Origin: CALAED01 sp937891035
GTDB lineage: Bacteria; Actinomycetota; Actinomycetes; Streptosporangiales; Streptosporangiaceae
Length of the DNA: 13,900 bases
Reading direction: 5' to 3'
Assembly: GCA_035642125.1 (NCBI GenBank)
Contig: DASQSZ010000112.1
Coordinates: 1 to 13,900 of the forward strand
Made by a program: the position numbers and the translations under genes. The notes under the pieces are model-generated. The model saw only the letters and a list, made by a program, of their open reading frames with translations. It searched no databases and was not told where the DNA came from. Of the stretch, positions 1 through 5,702 are shown in pieces (position 1 is the stretch's first letter; the number at the start of each line of letters is the position of its first letter).

Positions 1-268
1 GGTCCCACGGTGGGCCCGGCTGGTGCGCCGCGCCGTAGGCGGACGGCGGAGCCCCGCCGTACCCGCCGGGCTGCGGCGACCCATACTGGCCCGCGTAGCC
101 GCCCTCAGCCGGTGGCGCGGGCTGGCCGGGAGCGTTGTCATCGTCCTCGCCCGGCGGCGGGCCGCCCGGTCCCAGCGGTGACAGGCCACCTGGTGGGGGG
201 TCTCCGGCATTAGGGTCATGAGGCGCCCAGGCGGGGCCGGACTCCGGGGGCTCCTGCTCATTGCTCAT
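1..268 (-). CDS. Partial Pro/Gly-rich protein of unknown function (N-terminal part only)
   Basis: Reading the minus strand from an ATG at 268-266, the frame stays open for 89 codons and runs off the left edge. The product starts MSNEQEPPESGPAWAPHD and is rich in Pro, Gly, Ala, Tyr and Gln, with repeated GGY/GQY/PQPGGY-like units and one short acidic patch (EDDDN near residue 45). Such disordered N-termini are common in actinobacterial membrane proteins, where transmembrane segments follow (for example DUF4190-like proteins). No domain is visible here, so no function is assigned. A promoter-like pair lies about 55 nt upstream, and the gene is divergent from nuoA. The composition and the good start position make it a likely real gene; the identity is unknown. 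Confidence 0.6.
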   Translation of the reverse strand, partial: MSNEQEPPESGPAWAPHDPNAGDPPPGGLSPLGPGGPPPGEDDDNAPGQPAPPAEGGYAGQYGSPQPGGYGGAPPSAYGAAHQPGPPWD

Positions 269-325
269 CGTCGTGATCCGCCTTCGACCTCTGTGACCCG
301 TGTGATCCTGACCCTGGATGCCGCG

Positions 326-354
326 ACCCTATGTTTCGCCGCGTGGTCCCACAA
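326..354 (-). promoter_or_regulatory. Putative sigma70-type promoter of the leftward gene
   Basis: On the minus strand, TTGTGG (354-349) is followed after exactly 17 nt by TAGGGT (331-326). This resembles the main vegetative promoter of actinomycetes (TTGACN, 17-18 nt, TANNNT). It would give a leader of about 50 nt before the ATG at 268. Its activity is inferred from sequence only. Confidence 0.4.
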
Positions 355-466
355 GACAGACGTCCCCGGGTGCGGTACGGATCCCGCCGCGGCGCGGACA
401 GTACCGAACCCGATCCGCGAACGGCACCGGACCCGGGTACGGGACTGGCTTTCCGGTGCCCGCCGT

Positions 467-478
467 TACCCTGCACTG
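467..478 (+). promoter_or_regulatory. Putative leaderless promoter (-10 box) of nuoA and the nuo cluster
   Basis: TACCCT at 467-472 matches the TANNNT -10 box. It is followed by a 6-nt spacer, and the GTG chosen as the nuoA start comes directly at 479. No Shine-Dalgarno sequence precedes the GTG. Transcription would therefore start at or next to the start codon. The -35 region is weak. A separated CGGTAC (373-378) / GTACCG (401-406) inverted pair lies upstream and could be an operator, but the support is thin. Confidence 0.4.
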
Positions 479-847
479 GTGGGGTACTTCGGTTCGTACG
501 TCGTGGTCGCCGTGCTGATCGCCGTCGGCGGCTGCATGGTGGCCGGCGCGCTGACGGCGAACCGGCTTTTCCGCCCGGCGCGTCCGACCCGGGAGAAACT
601 GACGACGTACGAGAGCGGCGTCGACCCGGTCGGCGAGGGGTGGGCGCAGTCGTATATCCGTTATTACGTTTTTGCCTATCTATATGTGGTTTTCGCGAGC
701 AGCGCCGTGTTCCTGTTTCCCTGGGCGATGGTCTTCGCCACACCCGGCTTCGGCGTGACGACGCTCGTCGAAATGATCGTCTTTCTCGGCTTTCTCGCTG
801 TAGGGCTCGCATACGCCGGGAAGAAGGGCGTTCTGTCGTGGGTGTGA
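479..847 (+). CDS. nuoA: NADH-quinone oxidoreductase subunit A (divergent)
   Basis: This is a membrane subunit of a complex I-like assembly. Starting at GTG 479 gives 122 aa, the normal NuoA size. An upstream extension in the same frame is possible but reads like non-coding sequence. Three hydrophobic segments are visible at about 5-29, 61-83 and 92-113, with the family loop YESGVDPVG (residues 44-52) after the first. In most NuoA proteins this loop reads YECG; here Cys is Ser. The family's second-helix motif FDLEVVFLFPW reads FASSAVFLFPW (72-82), so the two acidic residues matching E. coli Asp79 and Glu81 are Ala73 and Ser75. The third-helix Glu (E98, matching E. coli Glu102) is kept. The stretch 651-720 is noticeably richer in A+T than the rest. 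It is first gene of the cluster and overlaps nuoB. Family assignment is firm. Confidence 0.9.
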   Translation: MGYFGSYVVVAVLIAVGGCMVAGALTANRLFRPARPTREKLTTYESGVDPVGEGWAQSYIRYYVFAYLYVVFASSAVFLFPWAMVFATPGFGVTTLVEMIVFLGFLAVGLAYAGKKGVLSWV

Positions 848-1701
848 CGTTGCCGGACCCGCGCGTCGGGACGCTGTCCAGAGTCGCCCCGAAACCCGTC
901 AAGTTCGTGCTGAACTGGGGGCGGCGCTACTCGCTTTGGGTGTTCAACTTCGGCCTCGCCTGCTGCGCGATCGAGTTCATCGCCACGTCGATGTCGCGGC
1001 ACGACTTCATCAGGCTCGGCGTGATCCCGTTCGCGCCGGGGCCGCGCCAGGCCGATCTGATGGTCGTGTCCGGCACGGTCAGCGACAAGATGGCGCCGGC
1101 GATCAAACGGCTCTACGAACAGATGCCCGAGCCCAAGTACGTGATCTCCTTCGGCGCCTGCTCCAACTGCGGCGGGCCGTACTGGGACTCCTACTGCGTG
1201 ACCAAGGGCGTCGACCAGATCATCCCGGTGGACGTGTACGTGCCCGGCTGCCCGCCCCGGCCCGAGGCGTTGTTGCACGGCATCGTCCGGCTGCAGCAGA
1301 AGATCGCGGCCGAGTCGCTCGGCGAGCGCTACACCGGCGCCGGCGAACCGGTGTCCTCAGCCCCGGCCGCGCCCCCGATGGAGGCCACGGTCCTGCGCCG
1401 CCCGCTACAGTCCCCGCCGCCGACCATCCCCGATGTGCTGCGCGAGGCCGACGTGCCGACAGAACAACTGCCTGTCGTCGGCACCCGGCCGCCGTCCGCG
1501 TCGCCCGACGAGTCCACCAAGGAGCTGCCTCGGGTCCGGGACGACGACGACCTGGACGGCGTCATCGACCTGTCGATCGTGCCCGGATTCGACGACGCCT
1601 ACGGCAACGACGACGCTGACGCCGAGAACGCGGACGACGACGCGGACGCGGACGACGAAGACGTAGATGACACACATGACGAGAACGAGGGGCGTCGATG
1701 A
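838..1701 (+). CDS. nuoB: NADH-quinone oxidoreductase subunit B with long acidic C-terminal tail
   Basis: NuoB carries the N2 [4Fe-4S] cluster that reduces quinone in complex I. All four ligands are present: the Cys pair C42-C43 (FGLACCAIEF), C108 (GACSNCGG) and C138 (VPGCPPRPE). Two extra cysteines, C111 and C120, lie nearby. The conserved core ends near residue 160. A further ~125 residues follow that most NuoB proteins lack: a Pro/Ala-rich stretch, then a very acidic tail dominated by Asp from about 235 to the end. GTG 838 is preferred because GAAGGG lies 9 nt upstream; GTG 844, which overlaps the nuoA stop as GTGA, is the alternative. The gene overlaps nuoC by ATGA. The usual partner NuoD is not encoded here, so the quinone pocket would need NuoD from elsewhere or a different arrangement. 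Confidence 0.93.
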   Translation: MGVTLPDPRVGTLSRVAPKPVKFVLNWGRRYSLWVFNFGLACCAIEFIATSMSRHDFIRLGVIPFAPGPRQADLMVVSGTVSDKMAPAIKRLYEQMPEPKYVISFGACSNCGGPYWDSYCVTKGVDQIIPVDVYVPGCPPRPEALLHGIVRLQQKIAAESLGERYTGAGEPVSSAPAAPPMEATVLRRPLQSPPPTIPDVLREADVPTEQLPVVGTRPPSASPDESTKELPRVRDDDDLDGVIDLSIVPGFDDAYGNDDADAENADDDADADDEDVDDTHDENEGRR

Positions 1702-2324
1702 CCCCTGATGAGGCCGCGGCCACATGGTCCGCGTGGGCCGAGCGGTCGGCCGGACCGGAAGGGCCAGAGGGGCCGCGGGGGGCGGCGGGGTCCGGTGCCG
1801 CGGCCGCGGTCACGGAGACCTTCGGCTCGCTCACCGTCGACGTCCCCGCCGAGCGGTGGCTCGACGCGCTGCGGTTCGCGCGCGACGATCTCGGCTGCGC
1901 CTTCTTCGACTGGCTGACCGGGGTCGACGAGCTCGCGGACGGCTTCGGCGTCGTCGCGCACGTCTACGCGCCGGAGACCGGCCATCACCCGATCATCCGG
2001 ACGAGGGTGCCGCGGGACGCACCGGTGTTGCCGACGGCGACCGGCGTCTACCGCGGCGCGAACTGGCACGAGCGTGAGACGTACGAGATGTTCGGCGTCA
2101 TCTTCGACGGCCATCCGAACCTGACGCCGTTGCTGCTGCCCGACGGCTTCGAGGGACATCCCCTGCGCAAGGAGTTCGTGCTCGCGGCCCGGGTCGCCAA
2201 GGCGTGGCCGGGCGCGAAGGAGCCCGGCGAGTCCGGGCGGGGCGCGCCCGCCCGGCGGCGCCTGCACCCGCCCGGAGTGCCGGCGGACTGGGGCGACCAG
2301 CCGAGCGGGCGGCCGCGACAATGA
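1698..2324 (+). CDS. nuoC: NADH-quinone oxidoreductase subunit C
   Basis: This is the 30-kDa peripheral subunit, which contacts NuoB and NuoD in complex I and is redox-inactive. The family signature is clear at residues 124-140 (HERETYEMFGVIFDGHP); the usual Asp before the Phe-Gly is Glu. GFEGHPLRKEF follows at 150-160. The N-terminal 40 residues are disordered and hold a collagen-like GPEGPEGPRG stretch. The C-terminus after about 170 is Pro/Arg-rich and probably unstructured. It is a stand-alone NuoC, not a CD fusion: the frame stops at 2324 and nuoH starts at once with an ATGA overlap. The start ATG 1698 overlaps the nuoB stop. Presence of C without D is the odd point of this cluster. Confidence 0.92.
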   Translation: MTPDEAAATWSAWAERSAGPEGPEGPRGAAGSGAAAAVTETFGSLTVDVPAERWLDALRFARDDLGCAFFDWLTGVDELADGFGVVAHVYAPETGHHPIIRTRVPRDAPVLPTATGVYRGANWHERETYEMFGVIFDGHPNLTPLLLPDGFEGHPLRKEFVLAARVAKAWPGAKEPGESGRGAPARRRLHPPGVPADWGDQPSGRPRQ

Positions 2325-3292
2325 CCGGGAGCACGTGGGCCGAGATGGCCGTCAAGCCGGCGATCGTCGTCGCCGCGTTCGCCGTGTTGCCGCTGCTCGT
2401 CGCCCAGGCCGAACACAAGATCATGGCGCACGCGCAGGGCCGGCTCGGGCCGATGTACGCCGGTGGCTTCCACGGTTGGGCGCAGCTGGTCGCCGACGGG
2501 CTGAAGTTCGTCCAGAAGGAGGACGTCATCCCGGCCGCGGCGGACCGGCGGGTCTTTTCGCTCGCGCCCGGCGTGGCGCTGGTGCCCTACCTCGTAGTGC
2601 TCGTCGTCGTGCCGCTCGGGCCAGGCGACCAGGTCGCCCTCGCGCTAGACCTCGGGGTGTTCTTCGCGCTCGCGATGATCGGCGTCGCCGGGCTCGGCCC
2701 GCTCATGGCGGGCTGGGCGAGCGGCAACAAGTACAGCCTGCTCGGCGGCATGCGGGTCGCCGCCCAGCTGCTCGCGTACGAACTGCCGATGGTGTTCGCG
2801 GCCGCGTCGGCGGCGATGGCGGCCGGCACGCTGTCGCTGCCCCGCCTCGTGGCGGAATGGCAGTGGTGGTGGCTGCCCTGGCAGGCCGTCGGCGCCGTGG
2901 TCTTCTTCGTCGCCGGGCTGGCCGCGCTGCGCCGGCCGCCCTTCGACATGCCGGTCGCCTACTCGGAGATCGGCTTCGGCCCGTACACCGAGTACACGGG
3001 CGTGCGCTTCGCCGCCTTCCTCCTGGCCGAATACGCCGGCGTCGTCGTGCTCTGCGCCCTCACCACGGTCCTTTTCCTCGGTGGCTGGCACGGGCCGGCG
3101 CTCGAGCACGACCTCGGCTGGCTCTGGACCCTCATCAAGGTGTTCGCGTTGGCGTTCGTCGTCATCTGGCTGCGGGTCGCCTGCCCGCGCCTGCGCACGG
3201 ACCAGCTCCAGCGGCTCGCCTGGACCGCGCTCGTTCCCTTGGCCCTCCTGCAGCTCGTGCTCACCGGCGTCGTCAAGGTCACGATCGCCTGA
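2321..3292 (+). CDS. nuoH: NADH-quinone oxidoreductase subunit H (divergent)
   Basis: NuoH is the membrane subunit that lines the quinone chamber and links it to the pumping arm. At 323 aa it has normal length with about eight hydrophobic helices. Family hallmarks are visible: ADGLKFVQKEDVIPAAAD (58-75), GWASGNKYSLLGGMR (131-145), E154 in AYELP, PPFD (206-209) and TEYTG (223-227). Departures from the family consensus: RxGPNRVG in the first loop reads RLGPMYAGG, and PFDLPEAESEL reads PFDMPVAYSEI, so two glutamates (E. coli Glu216 and Glu218) are Val212 and Tyr214, while E216 and E224 of this protein are kept. ATG 2321 overlaps the nuoC stop. A convergent gene follows, so the first operon segment appears to end here. 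Confidence 0.93.
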   Translation: MTGSTWAEMAVKPAIVVAAFAVLPLLVAQAEHKIMAHAQGRLGPMYAGGFHGWAQLVADGLKFVQKEDVIPAAADRRVFSLAPGVALVPYLVVLVVVPLGPGDQVALALDLGVFFALAMIGVAGLGPLMAGWASGNKYSLLGGMRVAAQLLAYELPMVFAAASAAMAAGTLSLPRLVAEWQWWWLPWQAVGAVVFFVAGLAALRRPPFDMPVAYSEIGFGPYTEYTGVRFAAFLLAEYAGVVVLCALTTVLFLGGWHGPALEHDLGWLWTLIKVFALAFVVIWLRVACPRLRTDQLQRLAWTALVPLALLQLVLTGVVKVTIA

Positions 3293-3298
3293 GGCTCA

Positions 3299-3352
3299 AC
3301 CGCCGTGAATGGACATCGCGTGAGCGCCGGCGTTGGCTGCCGTTGCGGCGGT
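3299..3352. terminator. Possible bidirectional terminator between nuoH and the convergent gene
   Basis: ACCGCCG (3299-3305) and CGGCGGT (3346-3352) form a perfect inverted repeat around a 40-nt loop that holds a small CGGC/GCCG hairpin. It lies in the 80-nt gap between the convergent ends of nuoH and the minus-strand gene. No T-run follows, which is usual for high-GC actinomycetes but keeps this tentative. Confidence 0.25.
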
Positions 3353-3372
3353 CTTAGGAAAGCTCGTGGGTG

Positions 3373-4092
3373 CTACGGCAGGAAGATGACGTAGTCGGTG
3401 ATGCGGTTGACCAGGTCGGGGGGCAGATCCGCGTGCAGGGCCAGTTCCGCCGCCGAGACGAAGCCGCCCTGCTCCGCGCGCAGGCGCACGATCCCCTGAA
3501 TCATCTCGGGGGTGAGCTCGGGTAGCAGGGCCAGCGACTCGGCCGACGCGTGGTTGACATCGATGAGGCCGCCGTCGTCGTAAGCGCGCGCTAGCTCGGG
3601 ACGGCCGATCCGCAGGTCGTTGGCCAAAGAGGGGTCTTCGGCGGCCAGCCGGCGGGCCTCGGCGCGCAGCCCGCGCCGGTACCGCGCCACCTCGATCGCA
3701 TGCCGGTTGAGTTGGTCGCGCGGCGTCCGGCTGGGGAAGGCCTTCGGGCGTTCGGCGAAGGCGTGCACCGAACCGACCACCCAGTTGATCAGCAGGAGCA
3801 GCATGGTGAGAAGCGGCAGGCCGAAGGCGAGGGGCAGGAACACGACGCCCGTGAGGACACCGTAGCCGGCCGCGAGCCGCCAAAACCGCGCCGACCGCTG
3901 CCGGACGGCGACGTAAACGAACGCGGGCGACGTGCCGAATCCCCAGGTCAGCAAGGGAACCAACGCCCACCCGACGCCTTCGGGCCCGCCCTGCTTGACG
4001 GGTACGAACGGCGCGGGCCACGGCCGTGGCTCCGGCCACCGTCCCGGAGGCCGCGGCGGCCACTCGGGAGACTTGGGGACCGGCCCTGCCAT
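3373..4092 (-). CDS. Membrane protein with C-terminal helix-hairpin-helix (ComEA-like) domain
   Basis: The product is 239 aa from ATG 4092. The first 35 residues are Pro/Trp-rich. Hydrophobic segments follow at about 40-62 and 70-108, the latter long enough for two helices. After a basic, helical stretch (about 112-165) comes a ComEA-type helix-hairpin-helix at about 177-237: DVNHASAESLALLPELTPE, then GIVRLRAEQGGFVSAAELA. This fold usually binds DNA non-specifically, but in membrane proteins it may only be a protein contact module. Conserved cytosolic or external placement cannot be told. The gene is antisense inside the nuo cluster, splitting nuoH from nuoI. An upstream GTG at 4191 would extend it into nuoI; the ATG with its own -10 box is preferred. 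No known nuo function matches it; the role is unknown. Confidence 0.8.
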   Translation of the reverse strand: MAGPVPKSPEWPPRPPGRWPEPRPWPAPFVPVKQGGPEGVGWALVPLLTWGFGTSPAFVYVAVRQRSARFWRLAAGYGVLTGVVFLPLAFGLPLLTMLLLLINWVVGSVHAFAERPKAFPSRTPRDQLNRHAIEVARYRRGLRAEARRLAAEDPSLANDLRIGRPELARAYDDGGLIDVNHASAESLALLPELTPEMIQGIVRLRAEQGGFVSAAELALHADLPPDLVNRITDYVIFLP

Positions 4093-4104
4093 AGGAGGAT
4101 GGTA
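4093..4104 (-). promoter_or_regulatory. Putative leaderless -10 box of the helix-hairpin-helix gene
   Basis: On the minus strand TACCAT (4104-4099) is followed by 6 nt (CCTCCT) and then the ATG at 4092-4090. There is no Shine-Dalgarno sequence on that strand. The arrangement copies the one before nuoA. It supports ATG 4092 over the longer GTG 4191 reading. Confidence 0.4.
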
Positions 4105-4184
4105 AGCACGTTTCACGCTTCTTGGACTCTTGAGGGCGGAGGGCAGTTCCGTGGCGGCCGGGCCGTACGCAATCATGTAGACCC

Positions 4185-4697
4185 ATGGCACGGCTTCCAG
4201 GGAGCGGTCTCGCGGGCGGCCTGGCCGTCACGTTGCGCACGATGACCCGGCGGTCGGTCACGCGGCAGTACCCGGACGCGGCGCCGGACCTCGCCCCCCG
4301 CGGCCGCGGCGTCATCGCCCTGCTGGAAGAAAACTGCACGGTGTGCATGCTGTGCGCCCGCGAATGCCCCGACTGGTGCATCTACATCGATTCGCACAAC
4401 GAGACGCTGCCCGCGCCGGCGGGCGGCGGGCGCGCCCGCACCCACGCCGTGCTCGATCGCTTCGCCATCGACTTCGCGCTGTGCATGTACTGCGGGATCT
4501 GCATCGAGGTCTGCCCGTTCGACGCGCTGTTTTGGTCGCCGGAGTTCGAGTACGCCGAGTACGACATCGCCGAGTTGACCCACGAGCGCGACCGGCTGCG
4601 CGAGTGGATGTGGACGGTACCGCCACCTCAGGCGGCCGAGCGCGGCGCCGACACGCCGAAAGAAGTCACCGCCGCGCGGCGGGCGGCCGAAGGGTGA
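4185..4697 (+). CDS. nuoI: NADH-quinone oxidoreductase subunit I (two [4Fe-4S] ferredoxin domains)
   Basis: NuoI holds clusters N6a and N6b and passes electrons to N2 in NuoB. Both ferredoxin motifs are complete: C51-C54-C57-C61-P and C100-C103-C106-C110-P. An extra cysteine, C65, follows the first motif in CPDWC. The N-terminal GLAGGLAVTLRTMTRRSVT stretch matches the family's membrane-surface helix and supports ATG 4185 over the internal ATG 4242. It has 170 aa, slightly short for actinobacterial NuoI. No clear Shine-Dalgarno sequence or plus-strand promoter was found upstream, although the gene lies 892 nt beyond nuoH across an antisense gene. Without NuoG/E/F in the cluster its electron donor is unknown. 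Sequence like the ECPDWCIYIDSHNE segment is, as I recall, typical of the second nuo cluster of Streptomyces. Confidence 0.94.
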   Translation: MARLPGSGLAGGLAVTLRTMTRRSVTRQYPDAAPDLAPRGRGVIALLEENCTVCMLCARECPDWCIYIDSHNETLPAPAGGGRARTHAVLDRFAIDFALCMYCGICIEVCPFDALFWSPEFEYAEYDIAELTHERDRLREWMWTVPPPQAAERGADTPKEVTAARRAAEG

Positions 4698-4722
4698 CCG
4701 GCCGCCGGGGCCGGGGAGCGCC

Positions 4723-5313
4723 GTGACCGCGCAGGAGATCGTGTTCTTGCTGCTCGGAGTGGTCACGGTCGGGTCGGCGGTCCTCGTGGTCACGACGCGG
4801 CGGCTCGTGCACGCGGCGCTGTGGCTGGTGGTGTCGTTCGGCGCGCTGGCCGGCTCTTATCTGGTGCTGACCGCCGAGTTCGTGGCCTGGGCGCAGGTGT
4901 TGATCTACGTCGGCGCCGTGGTCGTGCTGTTGCTGTTCGGCGTCATGCTGACGGAGGCGCCGATCGGCCGTTCGGACGCGCTGGACTCGGGCAACCGGTG
5001 GGCGGCGCTGGCGATCGCGACGGCTACCGCGGGCGTGCTGGTCACGGTGGTGGTACGCGGATTCAAGGACGCCTACCTGCCGCCGCGGCCCGGCGGCGGC
5101 ACGGCCGGCGTCATCGGCTCCAGCGTGTTCCGCGGCTGGGTGCTGCCGCTCGAGGTGCTTTCGCTGCTGCTACTCGCCACGCTGGTCGGCGCGATCGTGC
5201 TGTCCCGTACGGACGTCGTCCGGGAACCATCGGACGATCACGACGATCACGACGATCACGGTGACCCCGCCGACCACGGTGATCACGACGGGCAGGGGCG
5301 GGGGGACGCCTGA
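4723..5313 (+). CDS. nuoJ: NADH-quinone oxidoreductase subunit J with His/Asp-rich tail
   Basis: NuoJ is a small membrane subunit near the NuoH/NuoK junction. The 196-aa product has hydrophobic segments at about 5-23, 30-50, 55-77, 92-112 and 142-161. The conserved third-helix motif IYVGAVVVLLLFGVML (61-76), which holds the pi-bulge in known structures, is intact. After residue 168 comes a hydrophilic tail of His-Asp-Asp triplets (DDHDDHDDHGDPADHGDHDG, 171-190), not part of the family core. GTG 4723 is chosen because GGGGAG lies about 5 nt upstream. The gap after nuoI is 25 nt; the stop overlaps the nuoK start (TGATG). Confidence 0.93.
   Translation: MTAQEIVFLLLGVVTVGSAVLVVTTRRLVHAALWLVVSFGALAGSYLVLTAEFVAWAQVLIYVGAVVVLLLFGVMLTEAPIGRSDALDSGNRWAALAIATATAGVLVTVVVRGFKDAYLPPRPGGGTAGVIGSSVFRGWVLPLEVLSLLLLATLVGAIVLSRTDVVREPSDDHDDHDDHGDPADHGDHDGQGRGDA
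5233..5259 (+). repeat. Three perfect tandem copies of a 9-bp repeat in nuoJ
   Basis: GACGATCAC is repeated three times head to tail (5233-5241, 5242-5250, 5251-5259) and encodes the Asp-Asp-His units of the NuoJ tail. Degenerate GGTGATCACGA-like copies follow. The repeat can expand or contract without a frameshift. Confidence 0.85.
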
Positions 5314-5702
5314 TGCACGTTGTCTATCCGGCGGTCGTTGCGGCGCTGTTGTTCTCAATCGGGATCTACGGCGTATTGGCCCGGCGCAACGCGATCTTGG
5401 TGTTGATGTCGGTCGAGCTCATGCTGGGCGGCGTCAACCTCAACCTGGTCGTCTTCGACATTTGGCTGCGCGACCGGCTGCACGGTGGTCAGGCGCTCGC
5501 GCTGTTCACCATCGTGATCGCCGCCGCCGAGGTCGGGCTCGGCCTCGCCATCGCACTGCTGGTCTTCCGCACCAGCCGCACGATCGACGTGGACGCGCCG
5601 CGCGACCGCCGCGAAGATCGCGGACCTGCCGATGACGAGGGCGGGTCCGCCGCGGCCGCGCCGGCCGCGGCCGGCGCCGAGGCCGAGCCGGGGGCACAAT
5701 GA
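5313..5702 (+). CDS. nuoK: NADH-quinone oxidoreductase subunit K
   Basis: NuoK is a three-helix membrane subunit forming part of the E-channel/antiporter-like path. Hydrophobic helices lie at about 3-21, 27-49 and 61-88. Both glutamates known to matter in E. coli (Glu36 and Glu72) are present as E35 (SVELMLGGVNL) and E73 (AAAEVGLGLAIALL). In contrast to its neighbours, this subunit keeps its key charges. At 129 aa it is about 30 residues longer than usual because of a hydrophilic, Ala/Asp-rich tail after residue 90. ATG 5313 shares its A with the nuoJ stop; the nuoK stop overlaps the nuoL start by ATGA. Confidence 0.95.
   Translation: MHVVYPAVVAALLFSIGIYGVLARRNAILVLMSVELMLGGVNLNLVVFDIWLRDRLHGGQALALFTIVIAAAEVGLGLAIALLVFRTSRTIDVDAPRDRREDRGPADDEGGSAAAAPAAAGAEAEPGAQ

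Noticed and set aside
364..437. Stem-loop or riboswitch in the nuoA upstream region
   Set aside because: Only short, imperfect CGGTAC/GTACCG and CCCGGGT matches are seen, and the proposed start site lies downstream of them, so they would not be in the mRNA.
331..837. N-terminal extension of nuoB from an upstream ATG at 331
   Set aside because: The extension lies across nuoA in another frame and is Arg/Pro-rich without similarity; a GTG with a good ribosome binding site sits at 838.
3296..4381. Longer minus-strand frame of 361 codons overlapping the helix-hairpin-helix gene
   Set aside because: It is a different frame of the same region with Arg/Ala-rich sequence and no hydrophobic helices or domain; the 3373-4092 frame carries both.
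479..4697. Energy-converting hydrogenase or formate hydrogenlyase identity for the cluster
   Set aside because: There is no hydrogenase large subunit, and NuoA, NuoJ and the NuoC form present are typical of complex I rather than of those enzymes.
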